Positions 48,001-58,105 of a stretch of DNA of 64,000 nucleotides are shown here, piece after piece. The DNA comes from Cranoglanis bouderius (taxonomy: Eukaryota > Chordata > Actinopteri > Siluriformes > Cranoglanididae), in the NCBI GenBank assembly GCA_023630585.1, contig CM042551.1, positions 20,336,001-20,400,000 on the forward strand. The letters are read 5' to 3'. The notes beneath the pieces were generated by a model. The model did not search any database, was not told the origin of the DNA, and saw nothing but the letters and a program-made list of their open reading frames with translations. Positions within the stretch are counted from its first letter, which is position 1. Every line of letters starts with the position of its first letter. Position numbers and translations under genes: made by a program.

Positions 48001-51000
48001 CCACTTATATTTCTTTTTGTTCCCTTTTATTTTGTGACCGAGTTGGTTGTTAAAAGCTTCCCCGCTCGTCTTCATGTATGTGGAGGAGGTAGCGCTATGA
48101 TGATGAACGATTCGCCAGCATACGTACGTGCGTCTGTCAATGTTATTTTTTTCTGTTTCTGGCGCGTGCTGTAACAGAAGTCGGATGTTATAGGTGTCTC
48201 AAAGAGGAAAAAAAATAGACATAACTCACTTGAAGGAGACACGAGGCAAACAGGAATTAGCATTTCATCCTGTATTTATTTATTTATTTTTTTTAAACGC
48301 TCCTCCACATGTATGAAGACAAGCAGGGAAGCGTTTAACAACCAACTCAGTCACAAAATAAAAGGGAACAAAAAGAAATTTAAGTGGAGAGCAGATCTGC
48401 TCACACTCCCCTTCTCTCTGCATTCTCTGTGCTCTCTCACATGTGCAGTTGTATCGTTCCCCCATAAGTACCGTAATCCTTATAAGTGACTGTTACAGCA
48501 CACAGTCGTGATTTGAATTGAATGCAGAATCGATTCTGAATTTTTGAGAATCGATTCAGAATCGTTAGAGAAAGAATCGCAATGCATCTAGTTTTTCTCC
48601 CACCCCTAGTGACTATATACTGGTATGAGTAGATGTCCATGATAAGGAAAGTGGAAATGGTTATACCATTAATGTTATGCTACACTGATATAAATAACAA
48701 CAGGTTATTCTCCTATAGGAAATATTTGGCAAAAAAAAAAACACACACAAAAAAAGAGAGAGTACTACTGACCATCAATTAAAGCTTGAGTCTCAGCATC
48801 ATAAGGCGGCATAGTGTCTTCTTCCTCCATCTTTTCTGGAGTCTTGATGCTGGAAGGAGCCTGTGCAAAATAACATTACTAGTGAGAAATTCACAGAACG
48901 GCCGACCAATTCGCTCACATCACTAAGCAGACACATACACTACTCAACTTCCTTACCTTATCAAGGTCTTCCTCTGGATAATCATCTTCCTCATCACCAT
49001 CCTCTTCCTCTTCTTCTGGAATGTCGTCGTCATCGGGGTATGGCCCGGAGTCGTTGTCCACGACGGGCTCCTTGCTTTCTTCTGTTGGAGTGTCCACTGG
49101 AGCTGGCTCCTTAGGCTGAGACTGCAACAAATCCGTTCAATGTGAATATTACACAATTTCCATATTCAGAAAACTAAAGTATGTTAAATATCATAAGCAC
49201 AAGTCATAATTGCCCCCATAAAACAGATTCAGCAACAGATCCTTCCATACCAAATCAATGTTTTTTTGACTGGTGGTCAGAAACAAATATTGCAACAGCT
49301 ACAGATCACAAATCACCGTTTAGTGATTTAGTACAATGAATTGTGGATTGCCACATATATTCTCCATGCTGCATTCCGAGGTTTAATCCCAGTAATGTTA
49401 CCATCACTCACAGTCAGACAACAGTAGCATAGTTAAGAACCTCAGCCACAACCAAACCAGAAAAATAAAGGTAAATGCTATAATATTTAAAAAACTGCAT
49501 TGCATATTATGCAGTTTGTCTTCATGGAATCAAATTAACATCAGCAGAGCATGCACATCACGATCGGAAGAAGGCATCATCAATTAGTAAGAAGGAATCT
49601 AAATACAGAACTATTTCAAAGGAATTTAAGGGGGGAAATGTTTCCTGACCACCAGATATGTCTTGATATCATAATGGAAGAATGTAGGTTCTGCAAAACA
49701 TTTCCACTGTATGGAATGTTTGCTGTTCAATAAAAAGTTATATTTAGGATCTTTGGATTTTTATTATGGAGCTTTGATGATTGCTTTGAATTAGAGTAGA
49801 AAGCGTTCTGAAACTCTGAAACAAGACAGCACAAAGTGATAGACTTTGGTCAATACAAGCGTACCAATATTTGCAAGATGGAAAAATATTTCCATCCCTA
49901 TTTTAAATTGATCATATTATAAGAAATCTGCTATGAATCGTTCTGTGTGACAAGAGTGACTGGAAAAAGTTAAGCAGTAGCCAGGAAAAGACAACCAAAT
50001 CTAGATTGTAGTGAGGGTGTGTTTACTGACCTCTGAAACATACTTGTCCTTAATGTTGTTCCACACAGTTTCAAAAGCTGCTGTGTCTACCTGGTCAACT
50101 CCTCCCAGCAAACCCTGGGGAAGAAATCACACTGCGGTTATTATAAATATAAGGTGCAAACAAAGAAAAGAAAGAAAAAAAAAAAAAGCAAATATACCTG
50201 GGCCTCTGTCTCAGAAAAAGTGCCATCCGCATCTGAATCTAGCTCTGCATGCGTCTGCAGCTCAGCAACTGAAACACTGAAAAACAGAAAAAACACACTA
50301 CCAACAGGCCCAAAAAACCCCCCAAAAAAACAAAATGCACTAGATATCATAGATACACACACACACACACACTCACACACAAAGCTACACTTACAATCCA
50401 TCCACATCATCGTCCAGCTCAAGAAACGCTTCTGCCATTTTAGCTTTGTCCTTCTCCGCACTGATCGCTGCTTTTTGTTCTGTAATAATAGACACCAAAG
50501 AGGCAACGTGGCTCAGAAACACATGGACCAGACGATATTAAAGCCATTCACTAGGACTGATGTTTAAGTGATTCACTAGAATTTTTGGATTCTACAAAAT
50601 TCCACAAATTATGGAATCACCACACTTAGAGGATGTTCACCTGATTTTTTTACTTCGTAGCAAATAAAAAAAATAAAAAATCATAGATATGACACAAAAC
50701 AATTTCTGTTTAATAGCTGAACATTCTGGCTTCATGAAACATACCTCAAACAAATTTAATTAAATTGTTTTAATTAATGGCATTTTTTTTTCCTAGATCA
50801 AGTAGAGGAAAAAATTATGGAATCATCAACAACAACAACAAAAAAAATCACAATTAGTGTTGCTCCTCCTTGGGCTTTTATGACGCCCTGAGTTCTTTGA
50901 GGCATGGACTTCACTAATGAAAAACAATATTCTCCATCAAGCTGGTTCCAACTTTCTCGAATAGTGGTTGACAGATCAGCTTTGCAGGATGGAGCCTTGT

Positions 51001-52217
51001 CATGGACCCATTTTTTTTAAAATTTCCACCATAACTTTTCAGTTGGATTAAGAATCTTGACTGTTTGCTGGCCATGTCATTGAGTTGATATGCCTTTAAC
51101 ACTTTTTACTCTGTGGCGAGATGCATCATCATCATCACCCCGAAAAATGACTTCATTGCCACCAAACCTATTTTGTATCAATAGAATGAGGAAAAGTGCC
51201 CAAAATTTCAGTGTACACCTGTGCATTGACTGTTGAGGTGTCCCCTGGTCCTTTACATGACATGCAACTCCATATCATAAATGAGTGGGGAAATTTGATT
51301 TGTTTTCTTCAGGCGGTCATCTTTATATGTTTCATTAGAACAGCACTAGACAGAAGTTCCAGCATCATCTCCTTGGCCAATGCAGATTTGTGATTCATCA
51401 CTGAACATCACTTTCATCCAATCATCTACACTCCATGATCGCTTCTCTTAAGCCCACTGTAACCTTGTTTTCTTCTGTTTAAGTGTTAGTGCTGGTTTTC
51501 ATTTGGCTTTTCTGTATGTAAATCCCATTTCATTCAGCCGATTTCTTACAGTTCTGTCATAAGCATTGACTCCTGTTTCCGTCCATTTGTTTTGTTGTGC
51601 ATTTTCTATTTTCAAGGCAAATTGCTTTGAGTTTTCTATCCTGACGCTTTGTTCTTCCCTGGTCTACCCACAGGTTTTCCTTTTATAACCTTCTCATTTT
51701 GTTAATACTTGCACCAAATTTTAGACACAACTGACTGGGAACAACCAGCATCTTTTGCCACACTCGTGTTGGATTTCCTTCCTTTTTATAAACCTTTCCA
51801 TTTTTCAATTGACAACTCTCTTGTTGGGGCCATGTTTCCTTTCAGAGAGTTCAAGGTTGAGGACTGTACGCACTCTCTTTTAACTGCAGACCAATTTGCA
51901 TTTTTAGATTTGTGCTGGTATTTGTTTTAGAAATGAAAATTACAAGTTGATTCCATCATTTTTTCCTCTACTTGATGTGGAAAAAAATGCCATTAATTAA
52001 ACTAATTTCGTTTAACTTGTCTGAGGTATGTTTTACAAAGCCAGAATGTTCCGCTATTAAACAAAAATTGTTTTGTGTCATATCTGTAATTTGTTTATTT
52101 GCTATGAAGTAAAAAAAGCCGGGGTGAACATCCTCTAAGTGATTCCATAATTTTTAACAGGGGTTGTACTATAAATGATTTCTTGTGCAACAGCATAATG
52201 ATCAGAAAATATATCAG

Positions 52218-52286
<69 letters not shown>

Positions 52287-55200
52287 AGTGGAAATTTATT
52301 CATGAGATCATGAAATAATGAAATCATAAAAAACAGCTGCACTGACCCTCCCAGGCCTTAAGATGGCGCTCTTTGGCTTCCTTCTCCGGCTGCTCTGCCG
52401 TCTCTTTAATGGTCCTCATATCCTCCACTTTCTCCTCCAACTCCTTCTTCCTGTTCTGCAGGTCACTCAGCTTGTTCTGTAAGAGATAAAGTGGGTTTCT
52501 ATTTTACAAAGTAAATCAAATTAGAATAATCTCAGTCACGTATTGTAAAACAATGGACAGCTGGGCTAAGTTAGCAACAATTTTATTAAATGAAAGGAAC
52601 AATTCTAATCATGATTGGGTGGGATCCAAGCTGAATTCTGAAAGCAACAAAGCTTAAGTTTTTTTTATACCTGTTTTTCCTGTTGGGCTTTCTTAGCTTC
52701 CTGAATGAGCTGCTGTTTGAGGAGGAAACCTTCTTTGGTGACCTCGGCCATCTTCTGCAGAACCTCTTTCTCCTTTCGGCCCATCTCCCTGAGAATCCGC
52801 AGAGTGTTAAAGCACATCTTCACACATTTACTCACAGTCTACTATATTTTAATACGTCTACTATATTTTATTTTTATTATGTGTGTGTATATCCTTGGTT
52901 TGTTGTTGGTTCTGTTCATTGTTGCACACTGGGGGATGGGAACTAAGGAAAATATTTCACTACATTACATCACATGCATGTAATATGTATGTGACAAATA
53001 AAGAACCTTGAACCTGAACACACTAATGGTCACAGATGCTGTTTTTATATAAAGTTCTCTTATCTTTAACAGCTTTCGCTCAAGAGTCAAATATCCGACA
53101 TTTTGCAGTGGGATAACATATAATGACTGCTGGACCATGGTGAAAAATACTTAATAATAGGGACAATTGCATGTATTGTGACAGCAGAACACAATATACA
53201 AATGATGCACAACGCAACAAATGCAATACAAGACTGCACAAACGAATACACTGTAAATATTACTACCATTGATAGCTTTCTGAGTAAAGAGCTTCCACTT
53301 AGAGCAGTGATCCTCAATCCTGCTTGTTAATTAGCTGACAAGTTGAATCAGGTGAGTTGGGAGCAGTGAAATACCAAAATATAGGCTGGTCGTACTCCAG
53401 GACCTGGACTGATACGCCTTTAAGTCCTGCTTGGAAGTTTGTGTACGAGTTTGGAGGTGGTAATTATAATGTGGTGAGTGTTCAAATGGCTTTGGTCGGA
53501 AACACTGGATGATGCAAGAAAATTCAATTTTTTCGTGTGCGTGTGTCATGAATGACCAGAACTCAGTTATTTAGCTTTACTGAAATAAAATAAAGAGGGT
53601 CGAATTTTCACTAAAATCTTACCGTCTGATATAAACGTCACATTCATGACATTTTGTTATTGACACGCCCCCAACTCGGAATGTTGGGGCGCACTGAAAA
53701 ATAGAAGTTCCCGAGTGGGCATTATGACATTGTGGTGGCGTTCATGTGCGTTCACATAATTCTCATAATTACTAACAGGACTTGAAGAAACACTAATATC
53801 AGATTACGAGAGCTGCTTTTAACAAAGTGTCATTCACTTTATTTTAACCACTGCCAAAACACAGACTAAATAGTATCCACTCATTAATGACAACACATCT
53901 ATTAATATAAGGCCCAGGTTTTCTTCTACAGCCTACATTTACTGTATAAGACCCATTAAATTAGAAACAGCAGAATGATATTGGTCTTTATGGAAAGCTA
54001 TTCCATTACACTGAATCCAAAACTCACTTGCAGGTGTTTTCACATTTGGCCCCACTGTTGTACTCATCGGTGGTGTCACAGCAGTCTATGAAGGAAAAGA
54101 TTTTTTTTTTTTTACTGAATGTTTTTGCACAAATCAATGTTGAATCCAAAACTAGGGCACATTAGCCTTCACCATAATGATATTACAGAACATGTAAACA
54201 AATGCCTGGCTCACTTAATAATTAACTACATTTACATTATCCAGTAATCAGAGTAATTTGGATCAAACAACACTGACCGGTGTTTACCCAAGCCTCATAA
54301 CAGGTTCGTCAATATGAGTTTAATATGCAAGCTGTATTGTGACTGCAGACATGATGTTTTGTTCGGATTGTGCACCCTTATTCCTCAGAGTGTGACAGTG
54401 TGTAAGGTTAGACCTGAGTGCGAGGTAGGGGCTCTCACCACATATGCCGTCGTTAATGCGGGAGGACGGGATGAAGGTGGGTCGGTAGCCGGCATTAGTG
54501 CAGTGGAAGACCCCGTTGGGACAAGCAGCAGTGCCTAGATGCCAAATAAAGGTTCATGATGAAAAATATCCCTTGTTAGCTAAGATATATGAAGTACATT
54601 AAATGCTAGCTCATGGTGTTCTCACATACAGCTCTTTTTAAATAAATCTTATTCAGTCTACTTCAAAGGGAACTAGCTGCAAATGACCTCAGTGCTTTTT
54701 GTGTTCAAAATATAAGTGGTCTATAAACAGGACTCAGTTCTCTTTCTTGTTTATTGTTGAGAACTCAGACTGTTTGTTCTTCACACTACAACTCCTTTAC
54801 CATAGTGTAATAGATGTGTAACACTGAATTATGAACAGAGTCATTCAGAGTCATTGCTTCACATGATGCTATGGATGGAAAGAAAAAAGAAGAAGAAGAA
54901 GAAGAAGAAGAAGAAGAAGAAGAAGAAGAGTTCAGAACATAACTGAAGTGAAATACCAGAGCATCTGGTGGAGAAAAAGAAGTAATAATGATTTTTAATG
55001 CTGAACCATCAATATACCACACATACACTATATGGCCAAAACTATGTTGACACCTGACCATCACACCCAGATGGGCTTGATATACAGTGGCTATAGAAAA
55101 GAATCACCCCCCTTTAAAATAATCACATTTTGTTGCTTTTCAGCCTGAAATGAAGACGGACACAGTTTGTGTTTTATCCAGCTGTATTTACTCAGTGCAA

Positions 55201-57676
55201 CTTATAGCATCCAAATGAAAGATATAACACCAACATGTCAGAAAAAAAAATAAAAAATTAAAAAAACAGAATCACTGAGTTGGAAAAAGGATCACCCCCC
55301 ATTTTGCTGAACCACCTTTTGCTTTAATTATAGCCTTTAGTCTGTTGGGATATGTCTCTACTAACTTTGCACTACTAACCAGTTTCCTCCTGGCTCTTTC
55401 ATCCAGTTTGGAGTGACGTCCTGATCCAGGGAGGGTCTGTGTTGTACCAAATACCTTCCACTTCTTAATAATAGACTTCACTTTGCTTCTAGGCATTGAT
55501 AAAGCCTTTGAATTTTTTTTGCATTCATCTCCTGACTTGTGCCTGTCCACAACTTTATCCCGGAGATCTTTTGATATACTATATACCCATAGTTGATTGT
55601 TTGCTTCAGTTACACTACCAAGGACTGAAAAATGCTCCAGTAAAGCTCTTTTCATGCTGAGCTAATCAAAATGACCACAGCTGATCACACTTGAAAGTCA
55701 AACGGCTTTGTCTGCCATTGAGAAGGTGATTAGCTACACCTGATTGAGTTTACAAGTCATTTTTAGGAGGGGGGTGATCCTTTTTCCAACTCAGTGATTC
55801 TGTTTTTTTCCGTTTTTTTTCTGACGTTAGTGTTATATCTTTCACTTGGATGTTATAAGTTGCACTGAGTAAATACAGCTGGATAAACAAAAACTGCGTC
55901 TGTCTTCATTTCAGGCTGAAAAGCAACAAAATGTGATTATTTTAAAGGGAGGTGGTTCTTTTCTATACCCACTGTACAATGGTGCGCTTCGAATTTTGTG
56001 GCAGCTTAAGAAGGATTCAGACATGGATGCGATGGCCAGATGTCCACATACTTTTGGCCATATAGTGTATGTATGTACAACAACCTGTAAGTTCTTTATA
56101 CATAAAGTACAATGAGTATCAGACTGTAAAAGCTTTGTTTTCACAAATCAACTGGACCACAAACAAACCCTCTGGTGTTGGCCCGAGTGTGTTTAGCTTG
56201 TGTGTCATTTTAGACGGGTGTGTGTTCATTCATTGCACAAATTACGTGGTGTCATCTTTTGGAGACAGTGTTTCAGTTTCACCTGGTTCATCAGAGCCGT
56301 CTTTGCAGTCGCAGTAATCGTCATTCACTCGGTCAAAAGGAATGGTACGGGAGCCATCCAGGCAAGTGAACGGGATGTTCTCATCATAGAAATGTCGTTC
56401 TGTGCATATTAAAGTGGAAGAATATGGGTTACAATGACAAGTTGGTTATACAATACGAGCGTTATACAGAGCTGCCAACTTAGAGACGTTGTCGCTAGAT
56501 TTGGAGACTTTTAGACCCCTTTTGTGACTTAAAAAAAATTAATTAATTAAAGCCTAGTGACAAATCTAGTAACTGTCTTGAACTTGATACGGCTCTCCAG
56601 CTCACATCACAGTTGCTGTTATACAAGTTGAGAGAGCGGGTTCACTTGACTCACCATCAGTGTGTAATGTGTGACTGTGTTGTGCTTGCGACCAATCGCT
56701 GATCAGCACTGTTTCGCAACGACCAATTGCTGATCAGCACTGTTTCGCAACGACCAATCGCTGATCAGCACTGTTTCGCAACGACCAATCGCTGATCAGC
56801 ACTGTTTCGCAACGACCAATCGCTGATCAGCACTGTTTTGCAACGACCAATCGATTTCTGTACTTTCCTGATAGAAATATTAAGGATATTAAGGAACACT
56901 ATATACTGTACTATTATAGTGTTATTAGTGCTAATAGTGTACTATTATATCATAGTTATTACCATGATAAAGTTTAATTTATACATTAGGCACAATAAGA
57001 CATTAACAACAACTAATAATAAAATACAACAATTATAATAATAAAAGGTATGTGAACATGGTCTCTCTCTCTCTCTCTCTAAAATATTTATTGTACTGTA
57101 CTCACCCTTCTTCTAGGTTGAATAATGATCCAGCGTAGAAGAAGAATGAAGAAGAAGGACAATGAGTACAGTACAGTAAATATTTTAGATGATTAACGTG
57201 CCGGGCAGGACCACACGAGATTTCATCATGTTCCTCAGAACAGCACAATTTAATTATATTAAACTTTTTCTGGAATATTCTATTGAATTTTTTCGGCGCA
57301 CAGTCAATCGCAGTTAAGTGAAACCACAGGTAACTGAGACAGCAGATGCAGGGGTTTTACTGTATTTTGTAAATGCATAACAGTTTAGGATGTGGTGCCA
57401 TGAAAACTCCATTCCATTGTATTGTTTTCCAAGGGAAAATCTTCCTTCTTTGTGTACCCTAGAGTGTAACTTGATATACCAATGATCATGATGAATAATT
57501 AATATACAAATTAGCCTATGGCGTCATCTAGCGTGCTTTATCTACTTTCCCCTGAAAGGAGATGTGAGGTAAGTTCTCTTACTGGAATGCGGAACTCCAC
57601 GAGGCCTCTGGACCTCCACGGCCACGGCTGAGCCCGCAGCCAGGCTCAGGACCAGCAGCAGATGTGTGCAGCTCAT
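44878..57676 (-). CDS. prkcsh: Glucosidase II subunit beta, 16 coding exons
   Basis: Sixteen phase-consistent exons, listed separately, total 1596 bp and give 531 residues (human 528). Order: signal peptide 1 to about 19 (MSCTHLLLVLSLAAGSAVA); two LDLa modules, about 38-118, rich in Cys with DDYCDCKDGSDEP; a charged coiled-coil, about 120-222; two EF-hands, near 226-237 (DDDVDGFVSVAE) and 245-256 (DSDADGTFSETE); an acidic Glu/Asp stretch, about 315-340; an MRH lectin domain, about 395-505, with the mannose-binding Gln (YSQCYE), Arg (PNRSTT), Glu (SEPSRC) and Tyr (CEYLME); and C-terminal HDEF. The beta subunit holds the catalytic alpha subunit in the ER lumen and recruits N-glycans for glucose trimming in the calnexin cycle. 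HDEF replaces the HDEL of mammals. Introns carry several transposons. Confidence 0.97.
45125..45520 (-). repeat. Tc1 transposon remnant in a prkcsh intron
   Basis: AGCATCAAGAATCCACCACC and TTTTGGTCTCATCTGAC are typical reverse-strand pieces of a fish Tc1 transposase. The fragment is decayed, with no intact frame, and lies in the intron between exons 15 and 16. Confidence 0.5.
45975..46074 (-). CDS. prkcsh: prkcsh coding exon 15 (MRH)
   Basis: Encodes TWGTWAGPEDNKYLVMKYEH and GTGCWQGPNRSTT. The Arg of NRSTT is a sugar-binding position. Donor GTAAGT. Confidence 0.95.
46196..46270 (-). CDS. prkcsh: prkcsh coding exon 14 (MRH)
   Basis: Encodes YIYRLCPFARVSQKPKFGGS and ETNL. The upstream AG (46272-46271) is chosen because it restores the conserved EYxYRLCPF. 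A second AG 12 bp further on would start the exon at 46258 and drop four residues in frame. Confidence 0.93.
46292..46442 (-). repeat. tRNA-derived SINE in a prkcsh intron
   Basis: In reverse orientation this matches the SINE family at 24413: TTACATTTATGGCATTTGGC at the left is the reverse complement of the SINE 3' end, and AACCACTGAGCTACCACTAC is the reverse of the tRNA-like head. It lies 21 bp from the acceptor side of exon 14 (46270). Confidence 0.75.
46500..46930 (-). mobile_element. hAT-like MITE, uninterrupted copy
   Basis: The reverse complement matches the two halves of the element at 24915-25530 through blocks such as GGATCCTGTAACAAATGG and AATTGGATTTGGAAAAGAAA. It has no reading frame and sits in the prkcsh intron between exons 13 and 14. 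Confidence 0.6.
47373..47462 (-). CDS. prkcsh: prkcsh coding exon 13 (MRH start)
   Basis: Encodes NIEKELSFDSGPNAEFAYLY and SQCYELTTS. The Gln of YSQCYE is a mannose-binding position. Donor GTAAGT. Confidence 0.95.
47562..47631 (-). CDS. prkcsh: prkcsh coding exon 12
   Basis: Encodes AAQKTRDDFEESERALREVE and DQI. Donor GTTGGT is weak but the phase fits. Confidence 0.94.
47702..48608. mobile_element. Palindromic hAT-like element with 8-bp target duplication
   Basis: The ends TAAGTGTGGG and (reversed) TAGGGGTGGG are flanked by perfect GTGACTAT copies at 47694-47701 and 48609-48616. Arms of about 350 bp (about 47705-48080 and 48290-48605) pair through blocks such as GTACTTATGGGGGAGAG. It encodes no transposase. 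It lies in the prkcsh intron between exons 11 and 12, ending 62 bp from exon 12. Confidence 0.8.
48773..48860 (-). CDS. prkcsh: prkcsh coding exon 11
   Basis: Encodes APSSIKTPEKMEEEDTMPPY and DAETQALID; MPPYD is a conserved GII-beta motif. Donor GTCAGT. Confidence 0.95.
48957..49121 (-). CDS. prkcsh: prkcsh coding exon 10 (acidic region)
   Basis: Encodes 55 residues, including DDDDIPEEEEEDGDEEDDYP. Acidic low-complexity segment as in other GII-beta proteins. Donor GTAAGG. Confidence 0.95.
50031..50114 (-). CDS. prkcsh: prkcsh coding exon 9
   Basis: Encodes GLLGGVDQVDTAAFETVWNN and IKDKYVSE, in phase 0 on both sides. Donor GTCAGT. Confidence 0.94.
50198..50276 (-). CDS. prkcsh: prkcsh coding exon 8 (EF-hands)
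   Basis: Encodes VSVAELQTHAELDSDADGTF and SETEAQ. Donor GTATAT. Confidence 0.94.
50395..50479 (-). CDS. prkcsh: prkcsh coding exon 7 (EF-hand 1 start)
   Basis: Encodes QKAAISAEKDKAKMAEAFLE and LDDDVDG. Donor GTAAGT. The EF-hand loop is split by the intron. Confidence 0.94.
50602..52168 (-). mobile_element. Degenerate Tc1 transposon in a prkcsh intron
   Basis: Terminal repeats of about 220 bp share ATTATGGAATCACCACACTT-like outer ends, AGAGGATGTTCACC, and CCTCTACTTGAT near the inner ends (about 50602-50824 and 51950-52168). The interior is a decayed - strand Tc1 transposase with many stops. Inserted between prkcsh exons 6 and 7. Confidence 0.75.
52219..52282. repeat. (TA)n microsatellite
   Basis: About 32 TA units, 65 bp from prkcsh exon 6 on its 3' side. 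Confidence 0.95.
52347..52476 (-). CDS. prkcsh: prkcsh coding exon 6 (coiled coil)
   Basis: Encodes NKLSDLQNRKKELEEKVEDM through LKAWE. Donor GTCAGT. Confidence 0.95.
52671..52788 (-). CDS. prkcsh: prkcsh coding exon 5 (coiled coil)
   Basis: Encodes KEMGRKEKEVLQKMAEVTKE and onward, Lys/Glu-rich helix. Donor GTATAA. Confidence 0.95.
54028..54085 (-). CDS. prkcsh: prkcsh coding exon 4 (end of LDLa 2)
   Basis: Encodes DCCDTTDEYNSGAKCENTC. Donor GTGAGT. Confidence 0.96.
54439..54534 (-). CDS. prkcsh: prkcsh coding exon 3 (LDLa 1/2 junction)
   Basis: Encodes GTAACPNGVFHCTNAGYRPT through RINDGIC. Donor GTGAGA. Confidence 0.96.
54889..54929. repeat. (AAG)n microsatellite
   Basis: About 14 AGA/AAG units in the intron between prkcsh exons 2 and 3. 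Confidence 0.95.
55085..55974 (-). mobile_element. Tc1 deletion derivative nested in a MITE
   Basis: Inverted termini of roughly 215 bp begin CAGTGGCTATAGAAAAGAAT and end in the diverged reverse complement (ATACCCACTG), with TA on both sides (55083-55084, 55975-55976). At 890 bp it is about half the usual Tc1 length. It holds the truncated frame at 55272-55655. Confidence 0.8.
55272..55655 (-). CDS. Truncated Tc1 transposase: DNA-binding domain joined to C-terminal tail
   Basis: A 127-residue open frame without internal stop. Residues about 28-95 are the Tc1 helix-turn-helix region (SKDLRDKVVDRHKSGDECKK, then SKVKSIIKKWKVFGTTQTLP and GSGRHSKLDERARRKLV). The frame then jumps to the extreme C-terminus (LVETYPNRLKAIIKAKGGSA, KW). 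The whole DDE catalytic core is missing, as expected from an internal deletion. It could bind terminal repeats but not cut DNA. Whether it is ever expressed is unknown. It lies antisense to no exon and on the same strand as prkcsh, within its intron. Confidence 0.65.
   Translation of the reverse strand: MKRALLEHFSVLGSVTEANNQLWVYSISKDLRDKVVDRHKSGDECKKNSKALSMPRSKVKSIIKKWKVFGTTQTLPGSGRHSKLDERARRKLVSSAKLVETYPNRLKAIIKAKGGSAKWGVILFPTQ
56283..56399 (-). CDS. prkcsh: prkcsh coding exon 2 (LDLa 1)
   Basis: Encodes RHFYDENIPFTCLDGSRTIP through DYCDCKDGSDEP. Flanked by AG and GTGAAA. Confidence 0.96.
56689..56853. repeat. 31-bp minisatellite with CCAAT in each unit
   Basis: Five full units and one partial unit based on CGACCAATCGCTGATCAGCA plus CTGTTTCGCAA, with few substitutions. 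Each unit carries CCAAT and the palindrome CTGATCAG. Surrounding sequence from about 56470 (CTTAGAGACGTTGTCGCTAG) resembles a dispersed fish repeat. Lies in prkcsh intron 1. Confidence 0.9.
57080..57187. repeat. Imperfect hairpin, 25-bp arms
   Basis: Arms at 57080-57104 (TAAAATATTTATTGTACTGT and so on) and 57163-57187 are reverse complements with one mismatch, separated by 58 bp. A CT tract precedes the left arm. No coding content. Confidence 0.7.
57583..57676 (-). CDS. prkcsh: prkcsh coding exon 1 (signal peptide)
   Basis: ATG at 57676-57674. The leader is followed by VEVQRPRGV, the conserved mature N-terminus. Donor CCA|GTAAGA. The exon extends upstream as 5' UTR to 57721. Confidence 0.93.
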
Positions 57677-57721
57677 GAGGAACAGTGTATGAAGAACGTC
57701 GAAGACAGATAATATTTGAGC
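57677..57721 (-). other. prkcsh: prkcsh 5' UTR part of exon 2
   Basis: A splice acceptor (TTTCTGTTTAG) ends at 57722, so the leader is split and the ATG lies 45 bp into this exon. Confidence 0.7.
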
Positions 57722-57953
57722 CTAAACAGAAAACATTCGCTTGTAAATAGACGTTTGAAAAGCATTTTTGAAATATGTTTCAGTTAATTCCTTCCTCTGT
57801 GCTCGGATAATAAATAAAAAGCTAACCAGCTAGCTAAACTAAATTACCTAGCAAGACACTGAAAACCCTATCTAAAACCCAGTTCTCGACTAATAATAAT
57901 AAAAATAATAATAAACATGTGAATAAAAAATAAAGTGTAATTATTATACTCAC

Positions 57954-58030
57954 GGTGTTTCTGCTTTGCAGTAACCGGAGTCTTGTATTAGAGATTAACA
58001 GAATGCACAAAATAACGACCCGAGCGAATC
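57954..58030 (-). other. prkcsh: prkcsh non-coding first exon (predicted)
   Basis: A donor AACACC|GTGAGT ends the exon at 57954. The 5' end is not fixed; it is inferred from the promoter motifs just upstream. Confidence 0.55.
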
Positions 58031-58034
58031 ATTC

Positions 58035-58105
58035 ATTAACCACTTCCGGTGCGGCCTCTGCACGAGGATGACGTTCACTGCGGTGGTGTGTTCTGATTGG
58101 TGGAG
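58035..58105 (-). promoter_or_regulatory. prkcsh: prkcsh promoter
   Basis: On the - strand: an ETS-type ACCGGAAGTG (58050-58041), a palindromic CRE-half site (ACGTCA, 58074-58069) and a CCAAT box in CCACCAATCAGAA (58100-58096). There is no TATA box. This combination is typical of housekeeping, often bidirectional, vertebrate promoters. CCAAT elements also occur in ER-stress genes. Confidence 0.65.

Larger units (their letters stand above)
55026..56067. mobile_element. Tc1-type MITE containing a second transposon
   Basis: The ends CACTATATGGCCAAAA and its reverse complement are flanked by TA (55024-55025, 56068-56069). The outer element is only about 150 bp without the insert at 55085-55974. 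Its termini are a very common fish MITE type, as I recall. Confidence 0.75.

Noticed and set aside
56689..56853. Regular repeats that could suggest a CRISPR array
   Set aside because: The units are directly tandem without spacers and lie in a vertebrate intron.
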